Positions 10,611-22,900 are shown, numbered from the stretch's first letter. The stretch is DNA of 64,000 nucleotides from Fulvivirga sp. M361 (GCF_007097395.1 NZ_VKDC01000021.1:1-64000), one strand, 5' to 3'. Notes: generated by a model not told the origin, from the letters alone. Translations and numbers: made by a program.

Positions 10611-10646
10611 GTCCTCCTGCAGCTAATTTGACCGAAGGCATTGGCA

Positions 10647-12275
10647 TTATGCCATCGTTTCTCTCAGTTCAATTTTGCTCTTATCATAAAGAAGTTCTTT
10701 TTCTCCGTACAGTCTTTCTGCAACAATCCCCTTTTTGGCACAAGCTTCCAGCAGTTTGTTGGATTGAACAATTGGATTCGACTCATCCGTGTATTTCACG
10801 CTGCTGATGAATTCCACCCAGGGCTCTTGTCCCATGGCATAAACATAGGCTTCCTTAGGGTTGAAGATATTGATCAACCCCATCCCTTTTTCACAATCAG
10901 AACCGGCTAGCCTTCTGCTACCATCTTTTTCTCTTGATATGTCCTCCAGCAACAATGGTCCGTATAACCAGGTAAGCGGAGCGCCGTCACACTCCATGCC
11001 AAGGAAAATAACATCCACATCCCCTACTATACTATGAATGTGCTCATAAAGACGTGCTTCGATGATTCTTGAATCTGCAACGAAGAGTAAGGAGAATTCT
11101 TCAATTTTGACCTGGTAGCAGATCTTGGTTTTGATATCAAGGTCACAATGTTCTCCGGTAAATGGGACGCCTGTTATTCTGGTATCGCCAAAGTCAATAG
11201 ACTCCATTTCGTCAATTTCAATTACATTATTAAAGCCAATATGATCAAACATCAGCTTAAGATTTGGATCTTGTAAAGCACCCGACCTGGTTCTTGGGAT
11301 GATGATTTTCCCTACCTTATGACGGAGCGGCAAAAGTGTTTCAAATAAAACATGATCCTGGTGATTGTGTGTAATCAGGATATAATCTATGCTATCAGGT
11401 AGATCTATATCGGAAAAATGCGATACGTCAGAATGGTAACCATAATAACTTATCAATGGGTCCACTAAAATGCTGACATCCTTTGTTTCAATCAAAATGC
11501 AGGCATGGCCCATGTATCTCATGCGGATCTTGTCTCCGGTATATTTCTCATATGTTGCCGGCTCTTGTTCTGTAAAAAGTGTACTGAAAAGCGGTTCATT
11601 TTCTGCTGTTATGTTGAGCAGCCCTTTAATATGATCAAAGTCCATAGCCGTCCGTTTCATACTGCTCAATACATCTATACCTTCATGACTAAAAGGAATG
11701 TTTAGCTGCAATACGTTAGGTTCGTTCAAACGAGGCGTGCTTAAGCAAAACGGTCTTTCGTCATTTTCAGTAATCCATAAAGCAATGCTTTGAGCGGACG
11801 GATCATAGTACCTGCTTCTATAAAGTAAAGGCTCAAAAAAACGAAAAGAGGGATTATGGTTAAGGTCATAAACTAACTCTACATACCCTTTCAATAGCCC
11901 GGGAACTTCCTCGTAGAGTGATTCAAGGGAGTGACCCTTATTGTGGGCTTTTAACATCTGATCCAGTTTTTTTACTGCTTCAGAAAATTCAATCATTTGC
12001 CGTCTTTTACTCAACGTATCTTCCCGAAGCTGTTTTACTTCTTCCAGACGACCTCCTTCATAGTCCATAAAAGGCCCTCCCAACATCTTTGGGTTTTTAA
12101 CGGCAGCTGCATGAATGTGTGGTGCCTGAATGTAGGAGTTCATAATTTGCAAATGACGCCCCGTAATGTTCATAGCAGCTGTCGCCGGCGAAACCAGGTG
12201 GGGCCATGCATACCATTGGTCTACCAGAGGTTCGATCACTACATTGGGCTTTAAATACACTTTCTTGTTAGTCAT
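10647..12275 (-). CDS. CmlA-like diiron beta-hydroxylase (metallo-beta-lactamase fold)
   Basis: Protein of 542 aa with a unique N-terminal half (about 1-245) and a metallo-beta-lactamase fold (about 250-500). The metal motif is H303-N-H305-Q-D307-H308, with E375 and D401 further on. Spacing between these residues matches the diiron ligands I recall for CmlA, the chloramphenicol-pathway monooxygenase that beta-hydroxylates an aminoacyl group on a carrier protein. A Glu where hydrolytic family members have His, the length close to CmlA and the N-terminal domain all argue against a lactonase or beta-lactamase. I could not locate the last His ligand. The likely role is O2-dependent beta-hydroxylation of a carrier-bound amino acid, perhaps one of the Leu residues; the substrate is an inference. 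Its start overlaps the thioesterase stop by 4 nt, so the two are translationally coupled. Confidence 0.88.
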   Translation of the reverse strand: MTNKKVYLKPNVVIEPLVDQWYAWPHLVSPATAAMNITGRHLQIMNSYIQAPHIHAAAVKNPKMLGGPFMDYEGGRLEEVKQLREDTLSKRRQMIEFSEAVKKLDQMLKAHNKGHSLESLYEEVPGLLKGYVELVYDLNHNPSFRFFEPLLYRSRYYDPSAQSIALWITENDERPFCLSTPRLNEPNVLQLNIPFSHEGIDVLSSMKRTAMDFDHIKGLLNITAENEPLFSTLFTEQEPATYEKYTGDKIRMRYMGHACILIETKDVSILVDPLISYYGYHSDVSHFSDIDLPDSIDYILITHNHQDHVLFETLLPLRHKVGKIIIPRTRSGALQDPNLKLMFDHIGFNNVIEIDEMESIDFGDTRITGVPFTGEHCDLDIKTKICYQVKIEEFSLLFVADSRIIEARLYEHIHSIVGDVDVIFLGMECDGAPLTWLYGPLLLEDISREKDGSRRLAGSDCEKGMGLINIFNPKEAYVYAMGQEPWVEFISSVKYTDESNPIVQSNKLLEACAKKGIVAERLYGEKELLYDKSKIELRETMA

Positions 12276-12982
12276 AGGGTGGGGATTTTTGAATTCACTT
12301 TTTCAGTTAAGATCTTCATAATGATTTTGGGATGATCAAAAATGAAGAAATGATTTCCTTGCAACATTTTCACATCTATTTCTCCTGTTGTCTCCTTTTG
12401 CCAGGCCTGGGCTTCTTCAAAAGAAGCTTCCTCTTCGGAACCAATCAGAATGGTCATATTTACATCAAAGCGAGGCCTTTCTTTATATTGAAACTCCGCA
12501 ACCGCTTGAAAATCTGCGCGAAGAATAGGGATAAAAAACTCCATCAATGCCTTGTCATTCAAAATAGCGTCAGGACTGCCTCCCAGTTCTTTTATTTTTT
12601 GTATGAATTGTTCTTTGGGCAACAAATGATCTACCAACCCTCGATATCGGACAGAAGGCGCCACGCAACCGGTAAAAAACAGGTGCAATGGTATGGAAAG
12701 TCCCGCCTCTACAATTTTATGCACGAGTAAATACCCTAACAGACCTCCTAAGCTATGTCCATATATTACGTATGGAGTCTGAAGGCCATCTTTTATTTGT
12801 AAGAATATGTCATCCACTATTTTGTGGATATCTGTCAGTGATTCTTCACTGGCACGCATACCACGGCCGGGTATTTCCACGGGAATCATTTCAAACGTTG
12901 GTGGTGCTATTTTGGCATATTGTGCATAAGAATATTTGCTGGCACCGGAGAATGGAAGGAGGTAAATTTTCGTTTTTTCCAT
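12272..12982 (-). CDS. Type II thioesterase
   Basis: Alpha/beta-hydrolase of 236 aa, the usual size of stand-alone (type II) thioesterases that remove stalled or wrong acyl groups from carrier proteins. The nucleophile elbow is G75-H-S77-L-G, and the general base is H211 in a GNHFF motif near the C-terminus. The acidic triad member normally follows the sixth strand; here that segment carries consecutive Glu residues (183-185) rather than Asp. No signal peptide is present, so the protein is cytosolic. It lies between the NRPS genes and overlaps the hydroxylase gene by 4 nt. It is not the chain-releasing enzyme, since that would normally be fused to the last module, which lies beyond the left edge. 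Confidence 0.93.
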   Translation of the reverse strand: MEKTKIYLLPFSGASKYSYAQYAKIAPPTFEMIPVEIPGRGMRASEESLTDIHKIVDDIFLQIKDGLQTPYVIYGHSLGGLLGYLLVHKIVEAGLSIPLHLFFTGCVAPSVRYRGLVDHLLPKEQFIQKIKELGGSPDAILNDKALMEFFIPILRADFQAVAEFQYKERPRFDVNMTILIGSEEEASFEEAQAWQKETTGEIDVKMLQGNHFFIFDHPKIIMKILTEKVNSKIPTL

Positions 12983-13018
12983 GTTTGTCAGTTTACTTCA
13001 TAAAAATCATTTCGTTTA

Positions 13019-16000
13019 TTACAGGTCAAAATCAATGCTCGCATTGGTTTTTTTAATCTTTTTGACATTAAATCTTTCCGCACCAAAGTCTATTACTTCC
13101 TCAGATTGTGCCATTATTTTTTCAAGGGCGTCTTGAAACAATTCTGCCAGGTAGCTTAGTAGTTTTTCGTCAACCTGGGTGCTTTTATAGAAAATAAGCA
13201 GGTTAAATTCATTCAATGTAGCATTGACAATAAAATTGAGAAAGGTGTTATTAATGCCTTGCCCATTGGCTTCAATTTCCTGCTGTTCAAAAGTTTCAGA
13301 GAAGCCCTCACCTGCTGTGATCAAGTCTTGATATACATGAAAATCCAGGTAGCCAAAGAGGGTATCAAAAAAAGGATTTTCATTTTGAGCGCCTCCTTTT
13401 TTAGCATGAATTCGAGCTATTTCCATCAGAGACAGGTGGTTGTAAGCTCCCAGTTTTACCACTTTGTCATTGACCGCCTGCAAGTGGTCCATCCAATTCA
13501 GGCCTTCCGGGAATTGATATTGGAAAGGGACAGAGTTCAGAAAACAACCCAGCATACGATCACTATCGCTATGCAGTGGCCTGTTATGCGTATGTAAGCC
13601 AATAATAGACGTGTCGTTAAAAGATATCGTTTTTATAACGCGGAGGTAGGCCGCCAGGCAAACTACACGGGGGCTGGTATTGTGCTCAGAGGCAAATGTT
13701 ACCAATCCATTCTTCAAAGTGCTATCAAACGGTGCGTTGAACACCTTGGTAACCGATCCCTGGTCATCCAACGGAAACATGAACCTGATCTTTTCATAGT
13801 GTTCGAACTCTGATTGCCAAAATGCCTTCACTGCTGGGTCTCTTTTGGCCACTAACTCATCTACAACATAATTACGATAAGAACATCCTGGTTTTTGAGG
13901 TATATAGTCCGGTTGTTTATCAAGTGTATGGTAAATATTATTGAGCTCCGTACTGAAAGTAGCGTCGCTCCACCCATCAATAATGGCATGATGACATACG
14001 AGCGCCACCACCACGCGATCATTGTTCAAAGTAAACGTGCGCACCCTCCATAAACCGGGTTTATGATGATCAAAGGGCTGTTCTCTGTCTTCAACCAACC
14101 AGTTATCAACTGCTTTCTTTTGTTCATCCGTATGCTTGCCTGTTAAGTTCGTATGTACATAGTCTATAGCAATGGATTTATGTACAAGTTGTACGGGCGG
14201 CTCATAACCCAGATCAAACGATGTTCTTAATATTTCATGTTCATCAGCCATTAACTCCAGTGTTCTCCGCATACGCTTTTCATCGAAGCCTGCATACTTC
14301 ACCTGGTGTACAATTTGGTCGTGATACATGGCTTTCGTTGCGCTGTGGGTGCCATGATAAAGCATACCCAGTTGAATGTCTGCTACAGGGTATACATCTT
14401 CAATGAGCTCTTTATTTGATGTTTGCTGTAGGTATTCCTCTTTTCCGGCGGCTATAAATTGCTGTACGTCATCAAGGATGGCTGTGTCCGTAGGTAAAAC
14501 ACTCAACTCATTCATTCTGGCCAGCAACTTGACAGGGGTATCATACTTGAAAACATCCATTAGTTTAAGGTCAACCCGGAAGGCATTATTCACATCATAG
14601 ATCAACCGGATAGCTTTGATGGAATCTCCTCCTAACGCAAAAAAGGCCTGTTCCAATGCTACCTGCTCTACGCCCAATACTTCTTTCCATACGGATATCA
14701 TTTTATCTTCATCAGCACTCAAGATCTCCGTGACCTGACTTTGCTCATGGTTAACAGCCCATTTGAGTAATACCTTTGAATCTATTTTGCCATTAGCCGT
14801 CAATGGAAATTCATTAAGCCTCGTACTAACAGAGGGTATCATGTAATCCGGTAACCGTTTCATCAAAAAATTATGCAGACTCTCTTCACTTACTGCCTCG
14901 TTGGCAACGTAATAGGCTAAAATTCGCTTATGGTCTTTGTCGAACAGGGCAATAGCATCTTGCACCTCATCATACTGTAACATTCGCGCGCGAATTTCTC
15001 CAAGTTCTATCCTGTTACCTCTGATTTTTACCTGTTGATCGTTCCTTCCTTTGAACAAAACATTACCATCGTCTGTCCAGCAACCAAGATCTCCGGATTT
15101 GTACATCAACGTATCTTTTTGAAAAGGATGTGGCAAAAACTTTTCCGTGGTCAGTTCATCCCGATTGATGTATCCTAATGCCAAACTAACTCCGGATATA
15201 TATAATTCACCTTCTACTCCTACAGGAACACGACGTAGCTGCTCGTCCAGTATCAAAACCTCCACATTATCAATAGGCTTCCCAATAGGAATAACAGGTG
15301 TATGTTTATTCTCTTTTAGCGCAATAGAAGTAGCCACCACCGCGGCTTCCGAAGGACCATAGTTATTCACTATGTTCAATGACGTTTCTTTGCCCAGTTG
15401 CAACTCATCTCCACCAGTAAGGATAAGCAACTGCTCACTCACGGTTACTTCCTGGTTATTTAATTCAGAACATATAGGAGTCGGCAAAAAAGTATGTGTT
15501 ATACCTTTATCATTAAAAAATTTAACGATAGCTGTTAAATCCAACTTCATTTCGTCATTGAGTGGATAAAGACATGCGCCTGCCAGCAGATAAGGCCATA
15601 TTTCCCAAACGGACGCATCAAAAGCAATCGTAGAAAATAGCGTCGCTTTGCTATTTGTATCTACCCGGAAGGCTTGTTGGTGCCAATGACATAAGTTCAA
15701 CAATGCGGAATGCCGGATCATAACCCCTTTAGGTTGACCCGTAGAACCTGAAGTAAATATGACATAAGCGAGGTCGTCGCCATTTAAGAAAATACTTCTT
15801 TCCAAAGGGGTGTCAAGCATATCAAGCTGAATGTCTAATGCGAATAGCTCCCCATTGAAAAAGTCAATATCAAAAAGCGAGTCCGAATCCGTTAATAATG
15901 CTTTTGCTCCGGACTCTTCCAGCATGAATTGCTTACGCTCTTTAGGGTATCGAGGATCAATAGGTAAGTAGGCGCAACCTGATTTCATTATGCCCAGCAA

Positions 16001-16963
16001 ACCGATAATAAAACGTGGAGAACGATCCACCATAATACCGATCACATCTCCTTTTTCAACATGACAATGCTCCAGCAGATAGCGGGCCAGTTTCCCTGAT
16101 TCCTGGTTCAATGCTTCATAGCTCAATGACTGATTTTCCATTACTACAGCTATAGCTTCAGGAGTTTCAATCGCCTGACGTTCAAATTGGCTAATGACAC
16201 TATCTGCTATTTGGGCCTCAGGAAAAGTACTGGTGTTGAATGCCTTAAGCTGCAGGTATTCTTCAGCCGTAAGTATATCTACCTGCTGAATACATGTATT
16301 CAATTCATTGTAATAGGTTATCACCTTGTCAAGGTGATGTTGGAACCTTTGCACAAAAGCTTTGTCAAAATGGGCTACTTTATAATCTATAGACAGATGC
16401 AAGCTTGTATCATTTTTTTTGATATCAATGTAAAGGTCATAGGCGCTAATATCCGCCGGGGTATTGAATATCCCCGAGTAGCTTACCAATACATTGGTTT
16501 GAGTGGTATTTTGCTTGCCCTTCAGATCATACTGATGCAGGTATGTCTTACCTATTGTGTCTTGTAGCCGGTTCAAATAAGCACGGATCGGCTCCTCCTC
16601 CCGAATTTGAAAAAGAACAGGTACGGTGTCTTCTGCGGTTGTACTCCGGTCCTGTGCATTAAAAAGTGGGGTATCTATCACCAGGGAATTACGCTGAGCA
16701 TACCTACTCAGAACCAGTATAGTAGCAGCCATAACGCAATTAAATATGCCGGTATCCGCCCCTTTGGTTAATTCCAGGATACTATCATAGGCTAATGGAT
16801 TCAATTTCCATTCCAATCGTGCATTAGTCTGTCTGCCCGTTTCCAATTCATTTTTTTGTGTATAAATGAATGTGTTGTCATGCCCTGACAATATTTCTCC
16901 CCAAAACTCTGGCGCTGATGGTTCCGCGTGGTCTTGGTATTTTAATGTCTCTGATTCATTCAT
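13019..16963 (-). CDS. NRPS, halfC-A(Leu)-PCP-C
   Basis: Synthetase of 1314 aa. Residues 1-255 match the C-terminal lobe of a condensation domain without HHxxxDG. The A domain (about 265-745) has code DAWFLGNVVK, the classical Leu code, and an ordinary P-loop (TSGSTGQPKG). A PCP follows (about 760-830, GGDSI), then a complete C domain (about 850-1290, HHAIIDG). That C domain opens in the style of C domains that accept a D- or modified donor, although no E domain precedes it, and it diverges from the other C domains in the cluster. Because the hydroxylase gene is close by, the donor could be beta-hydroxy-Leu; this is an inference. The upstream PKS ends in a full C domain, which would join its polyketide to this Leu. 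The gap to the upstream gene is 8 nt. Confidence 0.95.
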   Translation of the reverse strand: MNESETLKYQDHAEPSAPEFWGEILSGHDNTFIYTQKNELETGRQTNARLEWKLNPLAYDSILELTKGADTGIFNCVMAATILVLSRYAQRNSLVIDTPLFNAQDRSTTAEDTVPVLFQIREEEPIRAYLNRLQDTIGKTYLHQYDLKGKQNTTQTNVLVSYSGIFNTPADISAYDLYIDIKKNDTSLHLSIDYKVAHFDKAFVQRFQHHLDKVITYYNELNTCIQQVDILTAEEYLQLKAFNTSTFPEAQIADSVISQFERQAIETPEAIAVVMENQSLSYEALNQESGKLARYLLEHCHVEKGDVIGIMVDRSPRFIIGLLGIMKSGCAYLPIDPRYPKERKQFMLEESGAKALLTDSDSLFDIDFFNGELFALDIQLDMLDTPLERSIFLNGDDLAYVIFTSGSTGQPKGVMIRHSALLNLCHWHQQAFRVDTNSKATLFSTIAFDASVWEIWPYLLAGACLYPLNDEMKLDLTAIVKFFNDKGITHTFLPTPICSELNNQEVTVSEQLLILTGGDELQLGKETSLNIVNNYGPSEAAVVATSIALKENKHTPVIPIGKPIDNVEVLILDEQLRRVPVGVEGELYISGVSLALGYINRDELTTEKFLPHPFQKDTLMYKSGDLGCWTDDGNVLFKGRNDQQVKIRGNRIELGEIRARMLQYDEVQDAIALFDKDHKRILAYYVANEAVSEESLHNFLMKRLPDYMIPSVSTRLNEFPLTANGKIDSKVLLKWAVNHEQSQVTEILSADEDKMISVWKEVLGVEQVALEQAFFALGGDSIKAIRLIYDVNNAFRVDLKLMDVFKYDTPVKLLARMNELSVLPTDTAILDDVQQFIAAGKEEYLQQTSNKELIEDVYPVADIQLGMLYHGTHSATKAMYHDQIVHQVKYAGFDEKRMRRTLELMADEHEILRTSFDLGYEPPVQLVHKSIAIDYVHTNLTGKHTDEQKKAVDNWLVEDREQPFDHHKPGLWRVRTFTLNNDRVVVALVCHHAIIDGWSDATFSTELNNIYHTLDKQPDYIPQKPGCSYRNYVVDELVAKRDPAVKAFWQSEFEHYEKIRFMFPLDDQGSVTKVFNAPFDSTLKNGLVTFASEHNTSPRVVCLAAYLRVIKTISFNDTSIIGLHTHNRPLHSDSDRMLGCFLNSVPFQYQFPEGLNWMDHLQAVNDKVVKLGAYNHLSLMEIARIHAKKGGAQNENPFFDTLFGYLDFHVYQDLITAGEGFSETFEQQEIEANGQGINNTFLNFIVNATLNEFNLLIFYKSTQVDEKLLSYLAELFQDALEKIMAQSEEVIDFGAERFNVKKIKKTNASIDFDL

Positions 16964-16971
16964 GGCTATGA

Positions 16972-19900
16972 TTAATATTTGTGGTCAAAAAAGCTGTCTT
17001 TTATAATCTTATCATGTGCTAAGGTCTGTTCATTAACCTGCTCTAATGCATTACTTATCCCTGATAGTTCAATTTCCTTTAGTTTGATATCCGGTCGAAC
17101 TGTTGCCTGCTCCAGCACTTCTTTAAGGTGGGTGAAAAAGCTGGCCATGGTTTGTTCCTGAAACAGTAGTGAAGCATATTCAATCACTATGGTAATACGG
17201 TCTTTCTTCTCCACTGCATTTACGTCAATATCAAACTTGGACGTATTGTCAAAATGATCCACATACCTCTTAAAAAGCCTGACTTCTTCGCTTTCTGACT
17301 GATCGATCAATGAAGATGAAACCAGTGTCACCGCTACATTAAAAAGGGCTTTGTTTTCCTTGGTTTCATTATAGGGTAAATGAGTTATGAGATCTTCGTA
17401 AGGATAGTCCTGGTTTTCCAATGCTTCATTTACACTATGCTGCACTTCCTGACTGAACGACCGGTAGCTTTTTCCTTGTTGAGGTTGTGACCTGATGGGC
17501 ACAGTATTGACAAAATTGCCAATGATCTGGTCCAAATGAGGAAAATTTCTACCTACGGTACCTGTACCTATCACAATATCCTCCACCTGTGCATATTTGG
17601 CCAGTACGATGTATGTGATGGTCATCAGCTGACCAAAAAGCGTCGTGTTAGTGTTTCTGATCAGTGCCTTGGTAGCTTTAAAGAGGTCTTTTTCAATATC
17701 CGCTACATAATGTTCTCCTACGGGTTCCGTATACTTTTGCTTTTCAAAATCGTATGGCAATTTTAATATTGGAGGCTCCTGGCTGAACTGTTTGTGCCAA
17801 TACTGTTCATGCTCTTTATGGTAATATTGATAGGATTCTGAGTTTTGCCATGTAGCGTAATCTTTAAATTGTAACTCTAACGGGGCCAGTTCATTTCCAT
17901 TATAAAGGGCAGAAAGTTCCTTTTTCAAAACATCTATAGAAATTCCATCGCATAAAATATGGTGTAGGTCCACCATAAGGTATTTGCTATCATTATCCTG
18001 CGCCAATGCTACTCTGAAGCATGGTTCTTTTAATAAGTCAAAGGGCTTTATAAAGATATTCATAGCCTCATGCACATCTCCCTTACAAATGTCGAAATGA
18101 TCTAACGCCACTTCATAGTGGTCAAGGACTACCTGACGGGGTTCGCCACCGGAAAGTATAAAGATGGTGCGCAAAGTCTCATGCCGCTCTATTAATTCAT
18201 TCAAACCGATAGTGAGCCGTTCAATATCTATACCTTTTTCCAATTCCATCACCTGCGTAATATTATAGGAGGTCCCTTCAGGGTGAAGGAATTGTAAATA
18301 AAACATGGTTTTTTGAGCTGAAGTGGCTGGGTAAGAAGGCTGTAGCGTTGCTTTTTTAATTTCAACAAAGTGTCCACCTTGTTTTGAAGCAATCACTTTT
18401 GATAAAGCAGCTACTGTAGGATGGTTGTAAAACTCTTTTACCTTGACTTTGGTCTTGAACGTTTTTTCAATTCTGGCAATCACTGCCACCATCATGAGGG
18501 AATCGCCTCCTAATTCAAAATAGTTATCGTTCCTGTTGATATATTCTGTTCCAAAAACTTCGTTCCAAATGGCTGCCAGTTGTTGTTCTATCTCCGATTT
18601 AGGTGCATCGGATATTGCCACCGTACCATTTTCAACCTGTTTATTTTCTTCCTGATTGGTATTTCCAGCCAGCTCCGTTGGATTACTATTGGATATGATG
18701 ATGTTACCGGATAGTACACCTTGCAAGAATTGATCTATAATGGTAACATATTCATGCCTGGATAATTGAAGCTGTTCTTTGAAACTCACTGCCTCCATTT
18801 TTGTCAAATGAGTAAAGCTAAAATGGCTCCAAAAAGTACTGTGAGAAAGGTTCAGCAAGTTTATAGTTGAAGGCAACAATGACCTCACACCTGCCGTTGA
18901 AGCACTATCGTCCACACTCAGGTGATGATCTGCTCCTGCAATAAACAGGCAATTATCTATCCCTTTTGTGCTGGCAAAATCACCGATAGTCCAAAGCTGA
19001 TGCAATATATGCACTGCCTGAGTTTCATTACCTGGCAGGTAAATAATATCGTCTGCTTCAGAGAGCCATTCAACAGCCTGCTCCAACGCAGGCTTTAGTG
19101 TATTCTTTTCAGAAAGTTGCCATATAGAAAGCTGCCCATCACACTTCATTTGATTCACTTCCTTTATAAGGCCGGTTACTCGTTCTAATTTTGGTTGGTG
19201 TGTTTTCAATAAATGATGTTGATAAGCTTTAAAGGTATCTGCCTTTTTCGCCTGCATCAGAAGCAGGTCATGGTCGCTGGTTGTAGTGATTTCATCCAAT
19301 GTAACATTAGCAACCACTTCAAAATCCATCATTTCCATTACTTTCAGCCAAGTGGCGGCATTTACCAATGGCGTGGTAGTACGAATTTCGTGATCAGTGA
19401 ACTCCCACCAGCCATCGGCTAATCCCCACACAAGATTGACCAGTCTTAACGAAGATGTATTCTCGATGAATCCCATCCAGCCACCGGGCACTAACAAGTG
19501 ATGTAGATTTGAAATAGTGTCAGCCAGCGATGGGGTGCTATGGATTACATCAAAAGCCAGGATAAGATCAAATGAAAAAGGTTCAAACCCCTGACCTGAT
19601 GGATCATCGCATATATCAAATTGCTTAAAGCTTACAAAATCATAAGTATCGGCCCATTTTTTCCTGGCGTTCTGAACAAAAGTTTGTCCGATGTCTGTGA
19701 AGTAATAATGTACGTTGGCCCCTTTAAGCATGGGCAACAGGGCTTGTGTTAACTCCCCCCTGCCGGCACCGACTTCCAATATATTGATCTGCTTCTTATC
19801 TCCAACTTCATTGATGTACTTATCAACGAGACTTTTAAGGTTCTCGAAATAGCGTTTGGTAGATGAGACAAAAACATCGTTTTGAGCTACGGCATCCAAC

Positions 19901-22900
19901 AAATCCGAGCTACCATCAGGAAACAAAACACCAATAGCAGGTATTTGTCCCGAAAGTGCCTGACCATAGCTGGAAGTACAGTGAATAACCAGATCATAAA
20001 TAGGCATGCACGAAGGGAATTGCTCCTGCAGTTGGTCCCGGATAGCATCAATGGTTGCCTCCGCTGATAATTCTTTGCGGATGGTTACAATATCTCCTGC
20101 AAAGCTCATTAAACCGTCCTCCTCTAAAATGTGTATGAAATAGTCAAAGAATTTATAAAACCGCGGTAAGATTTTCAGGGTCTCTTTCAGTTCTGTCAAG
20201 CCATGTTGAGCACCTACATTCATAGATATACCTGACGTTTCAAAATAATGATAAACAAGCGCCGTACTTAACGTTTGGATCGTTTGAACAAACTCCTGTT
20301 CCCATTCGGCCACCTGCTCAATCGGTTTCTTTCTTTCATCATCCAGCGCCACTTCCAGGCTCACATGATTATTTTTGGTTTCATCGGAATGAAGCAGGTA
20401 GTTGATCTTATCCTTATCAGTGAGTGAATCCTCCAGCCATAGAGGCCACTCCTTTTCCGGAGGGAAACAGGTAGTATTGACCCACCCCACCGGGTTATTT
20501 TTTTGCTGCAAATGGCCAATCGTTTGAATGACTTCAGCGTTAAGCGCCCCTACCAGTAAGTGGTTTTTAACCGGCAAGCTTGTGGGTTCTGTATCTAACG
20601 GTTTAAGTGAATAATCCCGCCTGAAAGCACTGCGCGATCCTGACTTTATACACACAAAATCATCGGCAGTATGGTCAACAAATTCTTTTGCCAATAATGC
20701 CGTGTTCTTCTTTGCTATCAATGCATTGGTGAAATCTGAGATATCCAGTTCTACCCGTCTGATATACAGGTTCGGCGTATGCTGAGCTATCCACCGGGCT
20801 TTTCCATACAGGGAGGCATTAAGTGCGTTAACCCCGGTAATTGGAGCATCTGTGGATTGTTGTGTATACCAACAAACCATGGTTTCCAGCCTGCTGCTTT
20901 TCAAGACCTCCAGCATATCACTGAACCCGGAAGTATCATCTTGCACAACATTAAATTGTGTGGTTTTCATGGCATGGTCCAGCAATCCTGCATACCCTAT
21001 ATGAATAGGTTGGGTGTTACCTACTTCATCAAAAAAACGCCTCCAATCCGCTGATATTTCAGTATTAAAAGCATAGTTAAATGCATCTGCTTTACTAAAG
21101 TTATCATTTTTCCTTACCATAATAATGATGGCATAATGGGATTTCAAGGCGTCACGGAGTCCGGTCATAACACCTGATTTATCGGCTACCAATATGCAGG
21201 TAGTCTGGCTTAAGTCTGCCCCGGTAGATCTCGCGTTTTCCTGTATCCAGGTGGGTTTGTATAGTTTACTTACTGCACTTGAGGTGAGTTGACCACTTTC
21301 AAGCAGTGATCTTTTCTCTTTAAACTTCACTTCATCCAGCCAGCTTTTGGTTTTGTTAAAAGCATAGGTAGGCACAGAAACTCGTTTTCTTTCTTCTTGT
21401 TCATAATAGGCATTCCAGTTAATATCTACTCCCTTTAGCCATAGAGCACCCAATTTTTCAAGAAAATAATGTTCGTCAGAGTGTTCATCTTTCGGATGCC
21501 TGATCAGGTTAATTGCGTAAATCCGGTCCCCACCTGCTCGAGCCTGGTTCACAAATGTAGAAAGCGTAGTACCAGGCCCTATTTCCAAGAAAACCACATT
21601 AGGTTTATCTATCAAATGCTTCAAGCCAGACTGGAAGTTGACCGTTTTTCTAAGATGATCCACCCAGTACTGAGGCGATTGGATGGCTTCTTCAGTCGCC
21701 CATTGCCCTGTCAAATTGGACATAAAAGGAATTTGCGGTGGGTTAATTTGGATGGTATCAAATTCCGCCCTAAACTCTTCCAATATAGGCTCCATTATCC
21801 GGGAGTGAAATGCATTTGATATCCTGAGCTCACGACACGAATAGTTTTTGGCTTCCAGTATAGATTTGAATGACTGAAGCTCTTTTATTTCTCCGGATAT
21901 CACACATGACTGATCGCTGTTTATGGCTGCAATATCTATTGTTTCAGGTAGAAGCTTTATTAGCTCGTTTTCTGAAATGGCTATTGACATCATACCACCT
22001 ACTCCTTCCGGCAAGGATGCGATCAGCTCACCTCTTCTTATAACCAGTCGTAGGGCATCTTCCAATGAAAAGACACCTGCCAAACAGGCCGCTACAAACT
22101 CTCCAAAGCTATGTCCAATCATAGCATTAGGCTGAATACCCAGTGCCATCATGGTCTTACCCAGGGCATATTCAAAAGCAAAAAGTAACGGCTGAGTATT
22201 TTGTGTTTGGTTAATCGGGTTTTGCTCAAATGAGTCCAGATCTTCTGCATTGTGCATAAACCAAATGTCTTTCATATCTTGTTGGGTATGCGCATTAATA
22301 ATTGCTAACCCACGATCCATCTCGGTTCTGAAAACCTTAAAGTTATGGTACAGGTCAAGACCCATATTATTATATTGTGCCCCCTGACCGGGAAACATGA
22401 ATACCACGAAGCGATCTTCGTCAGCATCTGTCTCGCTTTGATTTCTATTGTCAATATCTTGTTCCGTCAACGCCTGGGCCGCTTCACCTTTCGTGCTACA
22501 AACCAGAAACTGACGTCGCCTGAAGTCATGCCTTCCTACTTGCAATGTGAAGGCAATATCACGTAGGTTTTCATCGGTAGTTGTTATAAAATTGGCTAGT
22601 TTACTACGGTAGGCTACCTGTGAATCAGCATTATGAGCTGAAAACCTAAGTAATACCGGGCGCCCCTGCAGTACGTCACTCTTGATGTCAGGGCCTTCTT
22701 CAATAATGGCATGAGCATTTGTGCCTCCAACGCCAAAAGAGCTTACTCCTGCCCTTATCGGGGAGATGCCGGTGAGTCCAAGCGGCTCGTTCAGCACATA
22801 GAAAGGGCTGTTATCAAAATTTATCTTTGGATTAGGCGCTTCAAAATTTATAGTGGCTGGTATAAACCGGTTTTTAATCGCCAATACTGTTTTCAAAAAG

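Noticed and set aside
10647-12275. Metallo-beta-lactamase-fold protein as a resistance hydrolase
   Set aside because: The long N-terminal domain, the Glu at the third metal-ligand position and the CmlA-like spacing of the ligands indicate a diiron oxygenase.
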